A stretch of DNA of 5,030 nt from the NCBI GenBank assembly GCA_016193545.1, contig JACPSA010000116.1:1-5030 (forward strand), written 5' to 3'. Of this stretch, positions 1 through 5,030 are shown piece by piece. How positions within the stretch are numbered: position 1 is the stretch's first letter; every line of letters starts with the position of its first letter. The stretch is from Chloroflexota bacterium (GTDB taxonomy: Bacteria; Chloroflexota; Dehalococcoidia; Dehalococcoidales; UBA2162). Below the pieces are notes generated by a model. It saw only the letters and a program-made list of their open reading frames with translations, was not told the origin of the DNA and made no database searches. A program made the position numbers and the translations under genes.

Positions 1-600
1 CTCTGCCTCATTTTCCAGAGATTCTCCGTTAACGATATTAGGCGTCCCATAGGCTTCGGCAAAACGGTGAATTATATCTTCATCGCTGGTGGTATTCAGT
101 CCGTGCAGTAGCAGCAGACGGTGTGGCTGAGCTTCGCTTCTGAGTGATTTTAAGCGGCTACTGACCTCACTCAAAGCTTCACTCCATGATATGGGAGCCC
201 ACCCGGGGTCCACCCCTTTGCCCTTCGCCGGATTAGTCCTCCGCAACGGGTTACTGACTCGGTCCGGGTCATACAAAACCTGAAGACCGATATGCCCGCG
301 GGGACAGATTTCCCCATCCGAAAACTGGGACAGCGGATTACCGTCTATCTTGACTGCTTTGCCATTGACCACTCTAACCCGGGTGGCACAACGGACAGGA
401 CAATTCAGACATGAGGTAGCAACCCACTTTTCGGTGATAACGCCTTCGGTGTTTTCCGACGAAGAAACCGGCGCGCTGGCACCGGGATATTTGACAATTC
501 GGCTGGCGGCGACGGCGACTCCGGTAACGGCTGACGCCTTAAGAAAAGCCCTTCGACTGATACCGGAACGGCTGCTTTCTGCCTTTTTTGAACTGCTCAT
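1..600 (-). CDS. Tat-exported molybdopterin oxidoreductase (CISM/DMSO reductase family), N-terminal 200 residues; runs off left edge
   Basis: This reading frame stays open from an ATG at 598-600 to the left edge, giving 200 residues with no stop. Residues 15-21 read SRRAFLK, a textbook twin-arginine signal, followed by a weakly hydrophobic stretch (about 22-36), so the enzyme should be exported folded across the membrane. After it comes a [4Fe-4S] site of the molybdopterin oxidoreductase N-domain: Cys64, Cys67, Cys71 and Cys99 (C-x2-C-x3-C-x27-C). Cys99 sits in CPRG, with Arg rather than the Lys common in formate dehydrogenases and Nap/Nar nitrate reductases. Next are family-typical stretches YDPDRVSNPLRR (about 109-120) and PISWSEAL (about 136-143). 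Catalytic subunits of this family reduce or oxidise compounds such as polysulfide, thiosulfate, tetrathionate or arsenate; the substrate cannot be told from this fragment. It lies downstream of tatA on the same strand. No strong Shine-Dalgarno precedes ATG 600 (GAGG is about 18 nt away). A TTG at 661-663 with GGGAGG 6 nt before it is an in-frame alternative adding 21 residues, but it would put a terminator-like hairpin inside the coding region, so ATG 600 is preferred. Confidence 0.9.
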   Translation of the reverse strand, partial: MSSSKKAESSRSGISRRAFLKASAVTGVAVAASRIVKYPGASAPVSSSENTEGVITEKWVATSCLNCPVRCATRVRVVNGKAVKIDGNPLSQFSDGEICPRGHIGLQVLYDPDRVSNPLRRTNPAKGKGVDPGWAPISWSEALSEVSSRLKSLRSEAQPHRLLLLHGLNTTSDEDIIHRFAEAYGTPNIVNGESLENEAE

Positions 601-634
601 ATCGCTTTTGTTCGTGCAACCTCTACGGACAATT

Positions 635-656
635 AAAAAGCTCCGATGAGCTTCTT
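635..656 (-). terminator. Terminator-like or attenuator-like hairpin between tatA and the molybdoenzyme gene
   Basis: On the minus strand the arms AAGAAGCTC and GAGCTTTTT enclose the 4-base loop ATCG. The core AAGCTC/GAGCTT is a perfect 6 bp stem, which extends to 9 bp with one G-U pair. A T run forms the 3' end and is followed by AATT. This resembles a modest intrinsic terminator (three G-C pairs only). It lies about 100 bases after the tatA stop and 35 bases before the ATG of the molybdoenzyme gene. It could limit read-through from tatA or act as an attenuator in the leader of the downstream gene. The short GC part of the stem keeps confidence moderate. Confidence 0.4.
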
Positions 657-755
657 CAGCCAACCAGAGCCTCCCATCCCTCAACCAACCATAACTGGAA
701 GACAGAACTTCTCAGCGCCTGACCATAACTTAGACTTACTCTTTCATTCACCCTT

Positions 756-956
756 TTAGACTTTCTTGTCAACTTGACTGTCAGGCTTTGGCTTACTTTT
801 TCCCTCTTCCTCATCTTCCCCGGACTGCGCTTTACGGAAAGCGCGTATTCCCTTACCGATAGCTCCGCCAACCTGTGGCAGCTTACCTACCCCGAAGACA
901 ATCAGGATAATTATCAGGATAAGCGCAATTTCCCATGGTCCAAATTTACCAAACAT
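756..956 (-). CDS. tatA: TatA/E-family twin-arginine translocase subunit, 66 aa
   Basis: TatA is the small membrane protein that oligomerises to form the passage of the twin-arginine translocase, working with TatC (not in this window). The architecture is complete. A short N-terminus with FGPWE (residues 5-9) leads into one transmembrane helix (about 10-20, nearly all Ile/Leu/Val). The Phe21-Gly22 hinge and the GKLP turn (24-27) follow, then an amphipathic helix ending in IRAFRKA (37-43), and a charged, probably disordered tail rich in Glu/Asp and then Lys. The length is normal for TatA/E. The ATG at 954-956 is chosen because GGAGGGG lies just ahead of it with 5 nt from GGAGG to ATG; the in-frame GTG at 966-968 overlaps that ribosome site and is unlikely to start translation. 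A strong promoter lies upstream. The next gene on the strand encodes a Tat substrate, so this TatA may serve that enzyme. TatB is less likely given the short tail and overall pattern. Confidence 0.95.
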   Translation of the reverse strand: MFGKFGPWEIALILIIILIVFGVGKLPQVGGAIGKGIRAFRKAQSGEDEEEGKSKPKPDSQVDKKV

Positions 957-959
957 AAT

Positions 960-966
960 CCCCTCC
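960..966 (-). promoter_or_regulatory. Ribosome binding site that fixes the tatA start
   Basis: The minus strand reads GGAGGGG followed by ATT and the ATG at 954-956. Spacing from the GGAGG core to ATG is 5 nt, while the upstream in-frame GTG (966-968) overlaps the site. This supports the 66-residue form of TatA. Confidence 0.8.
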
Positions 967-1034
967 ACACTTACCCGAGATTTCTGCTATAAGACTTTTT
1001 TAGATAGAAAAACTGGCTGTCACTAACCAGTGGC

Positions 1035-1063
1035 ATATTACCCCATATAAAAATCCCTGTCAA
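1035..1063 (-). promoter_or_regulatory. Sigma-70 type promoter for tatA (and possibly the molybdoenzyme gene)
   Basis: The -35 box TTGACA (1058-1063) is a perfect consensus match. A 17 bp spacer follows, then the -10 box TAATAT (1035-1040, 4 of 6 consensus bases including the key TA and final T). The expected transcript start is near 1028, giving a leader of about 70 nt before the tatA ATG. It lies in the 169 bp gap after the AOR stop, so tatA need not depend on AOR transcription. Apart from this promoter and a weak inverted repeat near the predicted start site, I see nothing else in the 957-1125 gap. Confidence 0.8.
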
Positions 1064-1125
1064 CCAACCCGAAGACATTGCCACGGTAGCTAAACATTCG
1101 TTCCGTTCAACACTGGCACCGTCAA

Positions 1126-3018
1126 TCATCTTTTCCATAGCTCCGGGATAGCATAGTCCAGACCAAAGTTCCGCAAAGTATCAGGGAGAGGCTTACCTGT
1201 CTCTTTATCCCAACCCATTAGCTCGTAATACCGGCTGCGCAGTTCGTCCCAGTGCGGCATGATGCTCCTGTCCTTGGCTGGCCCATCCACCGGCGTTGAG
1301 CCATATCTGGGTGAGGGAGCATCCATCTCAGCGGTATGCCCATGCCTGATATTGAATACCCGAAACAGATTAACGATACGTTTGCCCACTGTCAACGCCT
1401 CTCCGGCCGATAAGTCCCAGCCGGTAGCCGCACTCACCGCCTCGGCCAGCAGCTTGAGGTCAGTCCTGGTAGTGAAGCGGCATACCCCCAGGCAGTCCTC
1501 GAACTGCACGGCACCCTTAGCCTGAACATTCCACCCTACAGTATCCTCCGGTGAATTATTAGCACCGATAGATGGTTTAATGGCAAGCCCGGCGTCTTTC
1601 GGTTCCAGCATAGAGTAGCCCTCATCGGTGCTCATCTGGGAAACACAGGTATCAAAGAGCATCGGCCAGCGGGTACGATGGTCATGGCCCCGCGGAGTGT
1701 TACCCTTCATGGTATGAATAGCAAATTCAGTGGCACCACGCCCGATACGCTGTGCCGCCCTCATCACTCCTTCAGCCAGCACATCACCGAATCCCTGTCG
1801 CCGGGCAATCCGGCGCGCCAGCTCATTGGCTGCCCGATAGTTCCCCCAATTGAGTTCCAGCTGGTCAGTCTCTTCGCGGGTTATCAGCCCCTTCTCATAA
1901 CATTCCATTACCAGACCGATTAACCAACCGGTTTCATTACAGTCCATACCCAGACGGTCGATTTCATTGGAGAGAAATATGGCGGCGGTCGCGTCGGTAA
2001 CGCCGATAACCGGGCCGAAAGCAGCCAGGCCCTCATACTCCGGCTCCTCACCGACATAGCCCTTGAACGGCCCTTCGGTAATGGTAATCATGTGACAATG
2101 ATGCATCCAGCAGCCCCAGCACGGATTAGGTTTTGGCTCAAAATGACTGCGGATATAGGCACCGCCGAATTTCTCTAACTTCTCAGGTTCAATATCAAAG
2201 ATTGTAGTCGTATAGTTCTTCACCGGCACAACACCGTCCCGGGCTTTAGTACGCTCGGCAAGCATTTTGAGCGTCCCCCAACGGTATATCCCTTCTCTGG
2301 CCACCGGGTCATTCACGATATTATCGCGGAACTGTTTGGCAATAGTAGACAGAGCATCTTTGTCCTTCACCGCAGGACTGGCTTTACCCCTGGCCACGGC
2401 GATAGCCTTCAGCTTCTTGGAACCCATCACTGCCCCCGATCCGTTGTGGGAAGCCGTATGCCCTTTATCAACAAAAATGGAGGCGAACTTCACCAGGTTC
2501 TCACCGGCGGGACCGATACTGGCTACACTCATCTGCCTCTCAGTCTGTCCCAGTTCACTCTTAACAAGGTCGGCGGTCTCCCAGGTATCCTTACCCAGCA
2601 GATGGGAGGCGTCTTTCAGCTCAGCCCGGCCATCATGGACATAGAGATAAAGCCACCTTTTAGCCTTACCCTGCAGGATAATACCATCATAACCGGCGAA
2701 CCTGAGAAAGGCACCGAAAAAGCCGTTGGTCTGCGTGGCCGAAGCCCCATCGGTCAGGGCACCTTTGGTAACCACAGACACTGTACCAGAACCTCCCACA
2801 GATGTGCCTCCCAGCGGCCCCGATGTCATAATCAGTCGGTTAGCCTCATCGGACCAGCCTACACCAGCCGGCACCTCATCATAAAGATACTTTGCCCCGA
2901 GACCGGTGCCACCCAGATATTTTCTGGCTGTTTCCTCATCAAACTTTTCATCGGTAATTCGCTCATTGGTAAGGTCTACTCTTAGAAGCTTCCCCGCGTA
3001 ACCGTATAGTTTAGCCAT
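1126..3018 (-). CDS. Aldehyde:ferredoxin oxidoreductase family protein (tungsten/molybdenum bis-pterin), 630 aa
   Basis: AOR-family enzymes carry a tungsto- or molybdo-bispterin plus one [4Fe-4S] cluster and classically interconvert aldehydes and carboxylic acids with ferredoxin in the cytoplasm. The length (630) fits the family, and there is no signal peptide. The N-terminal pterin domain (about 4-208) begins with GYAGKLLRVDLT and has the hallmark KYLGGTGLGAKYL (33-45) and the HNGSGAVMGSKKLKAI stretch (191-206). The middle and C-terminal domains (about 215-620) hold cluster cysteines Cys300, Cys303 and Cys308, and the pterin-binding motifs DRLGMD (354-359) and DCLGVC (508-513), whose last Cys is the expected fourth cluster ligand. 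The acidic EEPEYE (324-329) matches the region of the active-site Glu. Departures: the first three cysteines are spaced x2 and x4 rather than the usual x2 and x3, and the usual DPR and RG-x-x-H region reads DHR (446-448) and then CVSQMSTDEG. It is therefore a divergent subfamily whose substrate may not be a simple aldehyde. The ATG at 3016-3018 has AGGGGG 5 nt upstream and its own promoter. No ferredoxin gene adjoins it. Confidence 0.93.
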   Translation of the reverse strand: MAKLYGYAGKLLRVDLTNERITDEKFDEETARKYLGGTGLGAKYLYDEVPAGVGWSDEANRLIMTSGPLGGTSVGGSGTVSVVTKGALTDGASATQTNGFFGAFLRFAGYDGIILQGKAKRWLYLYVHDGRAELKDASHLLGKDTWETADLVKSELGQTERQMSVASIGPAGENLVKFASIFVDKGHTASHNGSGAVMGSKKLKAIAVARGKASPAVKDKDALSTIAKQFRDNIVNDPVAREGIYRWGTLKMLAERTKARDGVVPVKNYTTTIFDIEPEKLEKFGGAYIRSHFEPKPNPCWGCWMHHCHMITITEGPFKGYVGEEPEYEGLAAFGPVIGVTDATAAIFLSNEIDRLGMDCNETGWLIGLVMECYEKGLITREETDQLELNWGNYRAANELARRIARRQGFGDVLAEGVMRAAQRIGRGATEFAIHTMKGNTPRGHDHRTRWPMLFDTCVSQMSTDEGYSMLEPKDAGLAIKPSIGANNSPEDTVGWNVQAKGAVQFEDCLGVCRFTTRTDLKLLAEAVSAATGWDLSAGEALTVGKRIVNLFRVFNIRHGHTAEMDAPSPRYGSTPVDGPAKDRSIMPHWDELRSRYYELMGWDKETGKPLPDTLRNFGLDYAIPELWKR

Positions 3019-3023
3019 AACGA

Positions 3024-3029
3024 CCCCCT
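3024..3029 (-). promoter_or_regulatory. Ribosome binding site of the AOR-family gene
   Basis: The minus strand reads AGGGGG with 5 nt to the ATG at 3016-3018. This supports the chosen start, which also coincides with the family-typical N-terminus. Confidence 0.7.
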
Positions 3030-3071
3030 TTTGCTTGATTCCAAGAGATTCGATTCGTACTATGCGATTAC

Positions 3072-3100
3072 ATTTTAGTCCTTGCCATTATCTCTGTCAA
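3072..3100 (-). promoter_or_regulatory. Sigma-70 type promoter for the AOR-family gene
   Basis: A perfect -35 box TTGACA (3095-3100), a 17 bp spacer and the -10 box TAAAAT (3072-3077, 5 of 6 consensus bases) point leftward. The transcript should start near 3065, about 47 nt before the ATG. The first 11 bases of the promoter (TTGACAGAGAT) differ at one position from those of the tatA promoter. Inverted-repeat arms overlap the -35 box and flank it, which is compatible with control by a DNA-binding protein. Confidence 0.8.
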
Positions 3101-3131
3101 AAACAATAGACAGAAATAAGGAATAGATAAT
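3087..3131. repeat. Nested inverted repeats in the divergent AOR/TPP-enzyme spacer; candidate operator
   Basis: The outer arms are ATTATCT (3087-3093) and AGATAAT (3125-3131). The inner arms are TCTGTC (3093-3098) and GACAGA (3109-3114), separated by 10 bases. The left arms overlap the -35 box of the AOR promoter, and the right outer arm lies about 20 bp upstream of the TTGACA of the plus-strand gene. Dyads at this position are typical of transcription factor sites controlling divergent genes. No regulator gene is in the window, and AT-rich repeats of 6-7 bp can occur by chance. Confidence 0.35.
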
Positions 3132-3151
3132 GCCATTTTAAGCCGGTGTTC

Positions 3152-3181
3152 TTGACAAAAACCCCTGAATCGTGGCAATGT
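3152..3181 (+). promoter_or_regulatory. Probable promoter for the TPP enzyme gene (strong -35, weak -10)
   Basis: TTGACA at 3152-3157 is a consensus -35 box in the right orientation, about 100 bases before the ATG. No good -10 box follows: at spacings of 16-19 bp the best candidates (GGCAAT, AATGTT) match 3 of 6 bases. The promoter may therefore need an activator, or the true one lies elsewhere in the spacer. Confidence 0.4.
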
Positions 3182-3241
3182 TATTACGCCCGAAAAATTC
3201 AGTACCGCGGGTATTCCACGCCAAACAAACTAAAAAAAGAC

Positions 3242-3247
3242 GGGAGG
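3242..3247 (+). promoter_or_regulatory. Ribosome binding site of the TPP enzyme gene
   Basis: GGGAGG lies 7 nt before the ATG at 3255-3257. It is a near-perfect Shine-Dalgarno match and supports this start. Confidence 0.8.
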
Positions 3248-3254
3248 CAGATTA

Positions 3255-4937
3255 ATGAGTAAAATCACCGGTGGACAATTAGTCGTTAAAGCCCTCAAAC
3301 AGGAAGGAATAAACTGTGTTTTTGCTCTGTGCGGTGGCCATATCGACCCCATCATGCAGGGTTGCCTTAACGAAAAGGTGAGACTGGTTGATGCCCGCCA
3401 TGAACAGGCTGCCGTTTTTATGGCTGATGGCTGGGCCAGAGTCACCGGCCAGCCCGGAGTTGCCCTGGTCACCGCCGGTCCCGGGGTAACCAATACCATC
3501 ACCAGTCTCTGGAGTGCTTCCGAATGTTTCAGCCCGATAATAGTTTTCGGCGGGAGAAGCATACTGAGTGAATTTGAAATGGGTTCCCTCCAGGATATGG
3601 ACACACTGACACTGGTAGACTCAGTCACCAAATGGCGACGGGGTGTCTACCAGACAAGGAGAATCCCGGAGTATGTCAGCATGGCTTTCCGGCAGGCGCT
3701 TAGCGGCCGGCAGGGACCGGTTTATCTTGAGATTCCCTGGGACATTCTCCGTGGTGAAGTAGAAGAGGAAGAAGTCCCGCTGCCGACCGGTTATCGAACT
3801 AAAGCCAGAGCGCAGGGCGACCCGACCATGGTTAAAAAAGCCGTCGACCTGCTTTTAAGTGCGAAAAGACCGATAGCGATTGCCGGCAGCGGCGTTAAGT
3901 GGTCGGGAGCCGGGAAAGAGCTACAGGAGCTAATCGAGCTTATCAAGCTTCCGGTGACGCTGGGACAGATGGGGCGGGGAGCTGTACCGGATGACCACCC
4001 CCTCTGCTGCGGTCCCACCAGGGTTGGCACCAGAGAGGCTGATGTTGTTTTAATAGTCGGGACTCGCCTCAACTTTCAGCTCGCTTATGGCCGTTCCCCA
4101 CTCTTTGCCGAGGAGGCGAAGTTTATTCAGATTGACATCGAACCTACCGAGATTGGCCATAACCGGCCTATCGATGTCGGTATCTGCGGGGATGCCAAAG
4201 CGGTACTCAAGCAGATGATCGATGAAGCCCGTGATAGATGTAAGGGCCGGAAGGAGCTACCCTGGGTCGCCGAATGCCGTGATTACCTGAAGGGCCGCCG
4301 CGAGCAGCTTGAGCTTAATATGAATTCCGACAGTATGCCGATGCACCCGGCCCGGATGTGCAAGGAAATCAGCGAGTTTCTGGATAAGGATGCGACTATC
4401 GTCATGGACGGCGCCGATATTACCCTGTGGGCTAATACCATTTTCAGAGCCAATCAACCCGACCACTGGTTCGATAATGCCCCGACCGGATGTCTGGGAC
4501 TGGGCACGGGTTTTGCCATCGCCGCCAAAATAGCCCGGCCCGACAAACAGGTATTTCTGCTCAATGGCGACGGCGCTTTCGGCTTTAACAGCATGGAGTT
4601 CGACACCATGGTCAGGCATAATATTCTCGTAGTCTGCGTCGTGGGCAATGACGGAGGCTGGGGACAAATAAAACAGGGACAGGTAGCCCGCGGAGGCAAA
4701 GTTTTCGCCACTGAACTTGGCTATGTCCGCTATGACAAAATGGTGGAGGGTCTTGGCGGCTACGGAGAATTTGTGGAGGAGCCTGAAGACATTAAGCCTG
4801 CCCTGAAAAGAGCTTTTGCCTCCGGCTTACCCGCCTGCATCAATGTTAAGTGTGCCAGCGTCGGTGGGCCGAGCCGCCGGGGACGACCCGAGCTTAGCAA
4901 AACAGCCGCAAAACCTGCTGACGCTAAGAGCCGGTAG
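3255..4937 (+). CDS. Thiamine-diphosphate-dependent enzyme, acetolactate synthase / 2-hydroxyacyl-CoA lyase-like, 560 aa
   Basis: Enzymes of this superfamily use TPP and Mg2+ to cleave or form a C-C bond next to a carbonyl (acetolactate synthase, 2-hydroxyacyl-CoA lyase, oxalyl-CoA decarboxylase, benzaldehyde lyase, 2-oxoacid decarboxylases). All three domains are present. The N-terminal PYR domain (about 3-170) carries the catalytic Glu50 in DARHEQAAVFMADGWAR and the GPGVTN loop (75-80). The central nucleotide-binding-like domain (about 190-325) has GRGAVPDDHPL (240-250) and ends in IDIEPTEIGHNR (293-304). The C-terminal PP domain (about 365-535) has GDG at 438-440 followed by GND (464-466). 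Counting from Asp439, the second metal ligand, usually Asn, falls on Asp466. Residues 536-560 form a basic, Ala/Lys/Arg-rich tail that looks disordered. Length is normal. The general pattern (GSLQDMD at 110-116, then TKW at 125-127) reminds me of 2-hydroxyacyl-CoA lyase and benzaldehyde lyase relatives, but I cannot separate these from acetolactate synthase by eye. There is no adjacent ilvN-like small subunit or ilvC, which argues against branched-chain amino acid synthesis. It is divergent from the AOR-family gene, suggesting a shared pathway. Confidence 0.9.
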   Translation: MSKITGGQLVVKALKQEGINCVFALCGGHIDPIMQGCLNEKVRLVDARHEQAAVFMADGWARVTGQPGVALVTAGPGVTNTITSLWSASECFSPIIVFGGRSILSEFEMGSLQDMDTLTLVDSVTKWRRGVYQTRRIPEYVSMAFRQALSGRQGPVYLEIPWDILRGEVEEEEVPLPTGYRTKARAQGDPTMVKKAVDLLLSAKRPIAIAGSGVKWSGAGKELQELIELIKLPVTLGQMGRGAVPDDHPLCCGPTRVGTREADVVLIVGTRLNFQLAYGRSPLFAEEAKFIQIDIEPTEIGHNRPIDVGICGDAKAVLKQMIDEARDRCKGRKELPWVAECRDYLKGRREQLELNMNSDSMPMHPARMCKEISEFLDKDATIVMDGADITLWANTIFRANQPDHWFDNAPTGCLGLGTGFAIAAKIARPDKQVFLLNGDGAFGFNSMEFDTMVRHNILVVCVVGNDGGWGQIKQGQVARGGKVFATELGYVRYDKMVEGLGGYGEFVEEPEDIKPALKRAFASGLPACINVKCASVGGPSRRGRPELSKTAAKPADAKSR

Positions 4938-4971
4938 ATATTACCGATTATGATAATTTGTGCTTAGGTAG

Positions 4972-4988
4972 TTGTCTCCTGAAGACAA
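4972..4988. repeat. Perfect 6 bp inverted repeat after the TPP enzyme gene
   Basis: TTGTCT (4972-4977) and AGACAA (4983-4988) flank a 5-base loop. It lies 34 bases after the TPP enzyme stop and 7 bases before the -35 box of the next promoter. There is no T run after it, so it is a poor intrinsic terminator. It could be an operator for the downstream promoter, or chance. Confidence 0.3.
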
Positions 4989-4995
4989 GCAATAC

Positions 4996-5025
4996 TTGAC
5001 AAAGGTCTTGTATCTTGTTTACACT
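4996..5025 (+). promoter_or_regulatory. Sigma-70 type promoter for a gene beyond the right edge
   Basis: TTGACA (4996-5001), an 18 bp spacer and TACACT (5020-5025, 4 of 6 consensus bases) point rightward. The start site would fall at about 5030 or just outside. It implies that a separate plus-strand transcription unit begins right after the TPP enzyme gene. Confidence 0.6.
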
Positions 5026-5030
5026 CTGTC

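Noticed and set aside
656..992. Open frames of 71-72 residues overlapping tatA on both strands
   Set aside because: They overlap a clear TatA coding region and show no family features of their own.
1012..1031. Hairpin on the minus strand (ACTGG/CCAGT, 10-base loop) followed by a T run, as a terminator for the AOR gene or attenuator for tatA
   Set aside because: The stem is only 5 bp with a large loop, and it begins almost at the predicted tatA transcript start, too close to that promoter to act as a usual attenuator.
1089..1128. Complementary short arms ACGGT/ACCGT and TGCCA/TGGCA after the AOR stop as a terminator
   Set aside because: The arms are short, mutually exclusive, widely spaced and without a T run.
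2446..2985. A 179-residue open frame on the plus strand, and other frames of 80-125 residues opposite the AOR gene
   Set aside because: They lie entirely antisense to a well-supported coding region, show no recognisable domain or ribosome site, and have the composition of shadow frames.
4257..4667. A 136-residue minus-strand frame inside the TPP enzyme gene
   Set aside because: It is antisense to the conserved PP domain (GDG motif) of a strong coding region and resembles nothing I recognise.
1..5030. CRISPR array, tRNA, rRNA, insertion sequence or phage element
   Set aside because: No repeated spacer-like units, cloverleaf-like elements, transposase frames or terminal repeats were seen; nearly all of the window is conventional coding sequence.

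Overview
The window looks like a piece of an anaerobic bacterial chromosome encoding redox and small-carbon chemistry. Bacterial rather than archaeal origin is supported by Shine-Dalgarno sites (GGAGG or GGGGG, 5-7 nt before ATG) and by near-consensus sigma-70/sigma-A type promoters (TTGACA, 17 bp, TAATAT or TAAAAT). An aldehyde:ferredoxin oxidoreductase (AOR) family protein and a CISM/DMSO-reductase family molybdoenzyme point to an anaerobe. A Dehalococcoidia/Chloroflexota-like lineage is my guess from the general look of the TatA and AOR proteins; it was not tested.

Layout. Four genes are supported. On the minus strand, from right to left: a complete AOR-family gene (1126-3018), a complete tatA (756-956), and the first 200 codons of a Tat-exported molybdopterin oxidoreductase that runs off the left edge (1-600). 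On the plus strand, divergent from the AOR gene, is a complete thiamine-diphosphate (TPP) enzyme of the acetolactate synthase / 2-hydroxyacyl-CoA lyase superfamily (3255-4937). The last 93 bases hold an inverted repeat and a promoter aimed at a gene beyond the right edge.

Regulation visible in the sequence. AOR and tatA each have their own strong promoter, and the two share an extended -35 region (TTGACAGRGAT). The 236 bp AOR/TPP divergent spacer carries back-to-back TTGACA boxes and nested inverted repeats that overlap the AOR promoter. A terminator-like hairpin lies between tatA and the molybdoenzyme.

How the genes may work together (inference). The TPP enzyme would make or break a carbon-carbon bond next to a carbonyl, releasing or using an aldehyde or acyl unit. 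The cytoplasmic AOR could oxidise an aldehyde to an acid with ferredoxin, or run in reverse. TatA would help export the folded, cofactor-loaded molybdoenzyme whose gene follows it. Substrates cannot be read from the sequence. The most unusual point is the AOR active-site region, which departs from the classical motifs.
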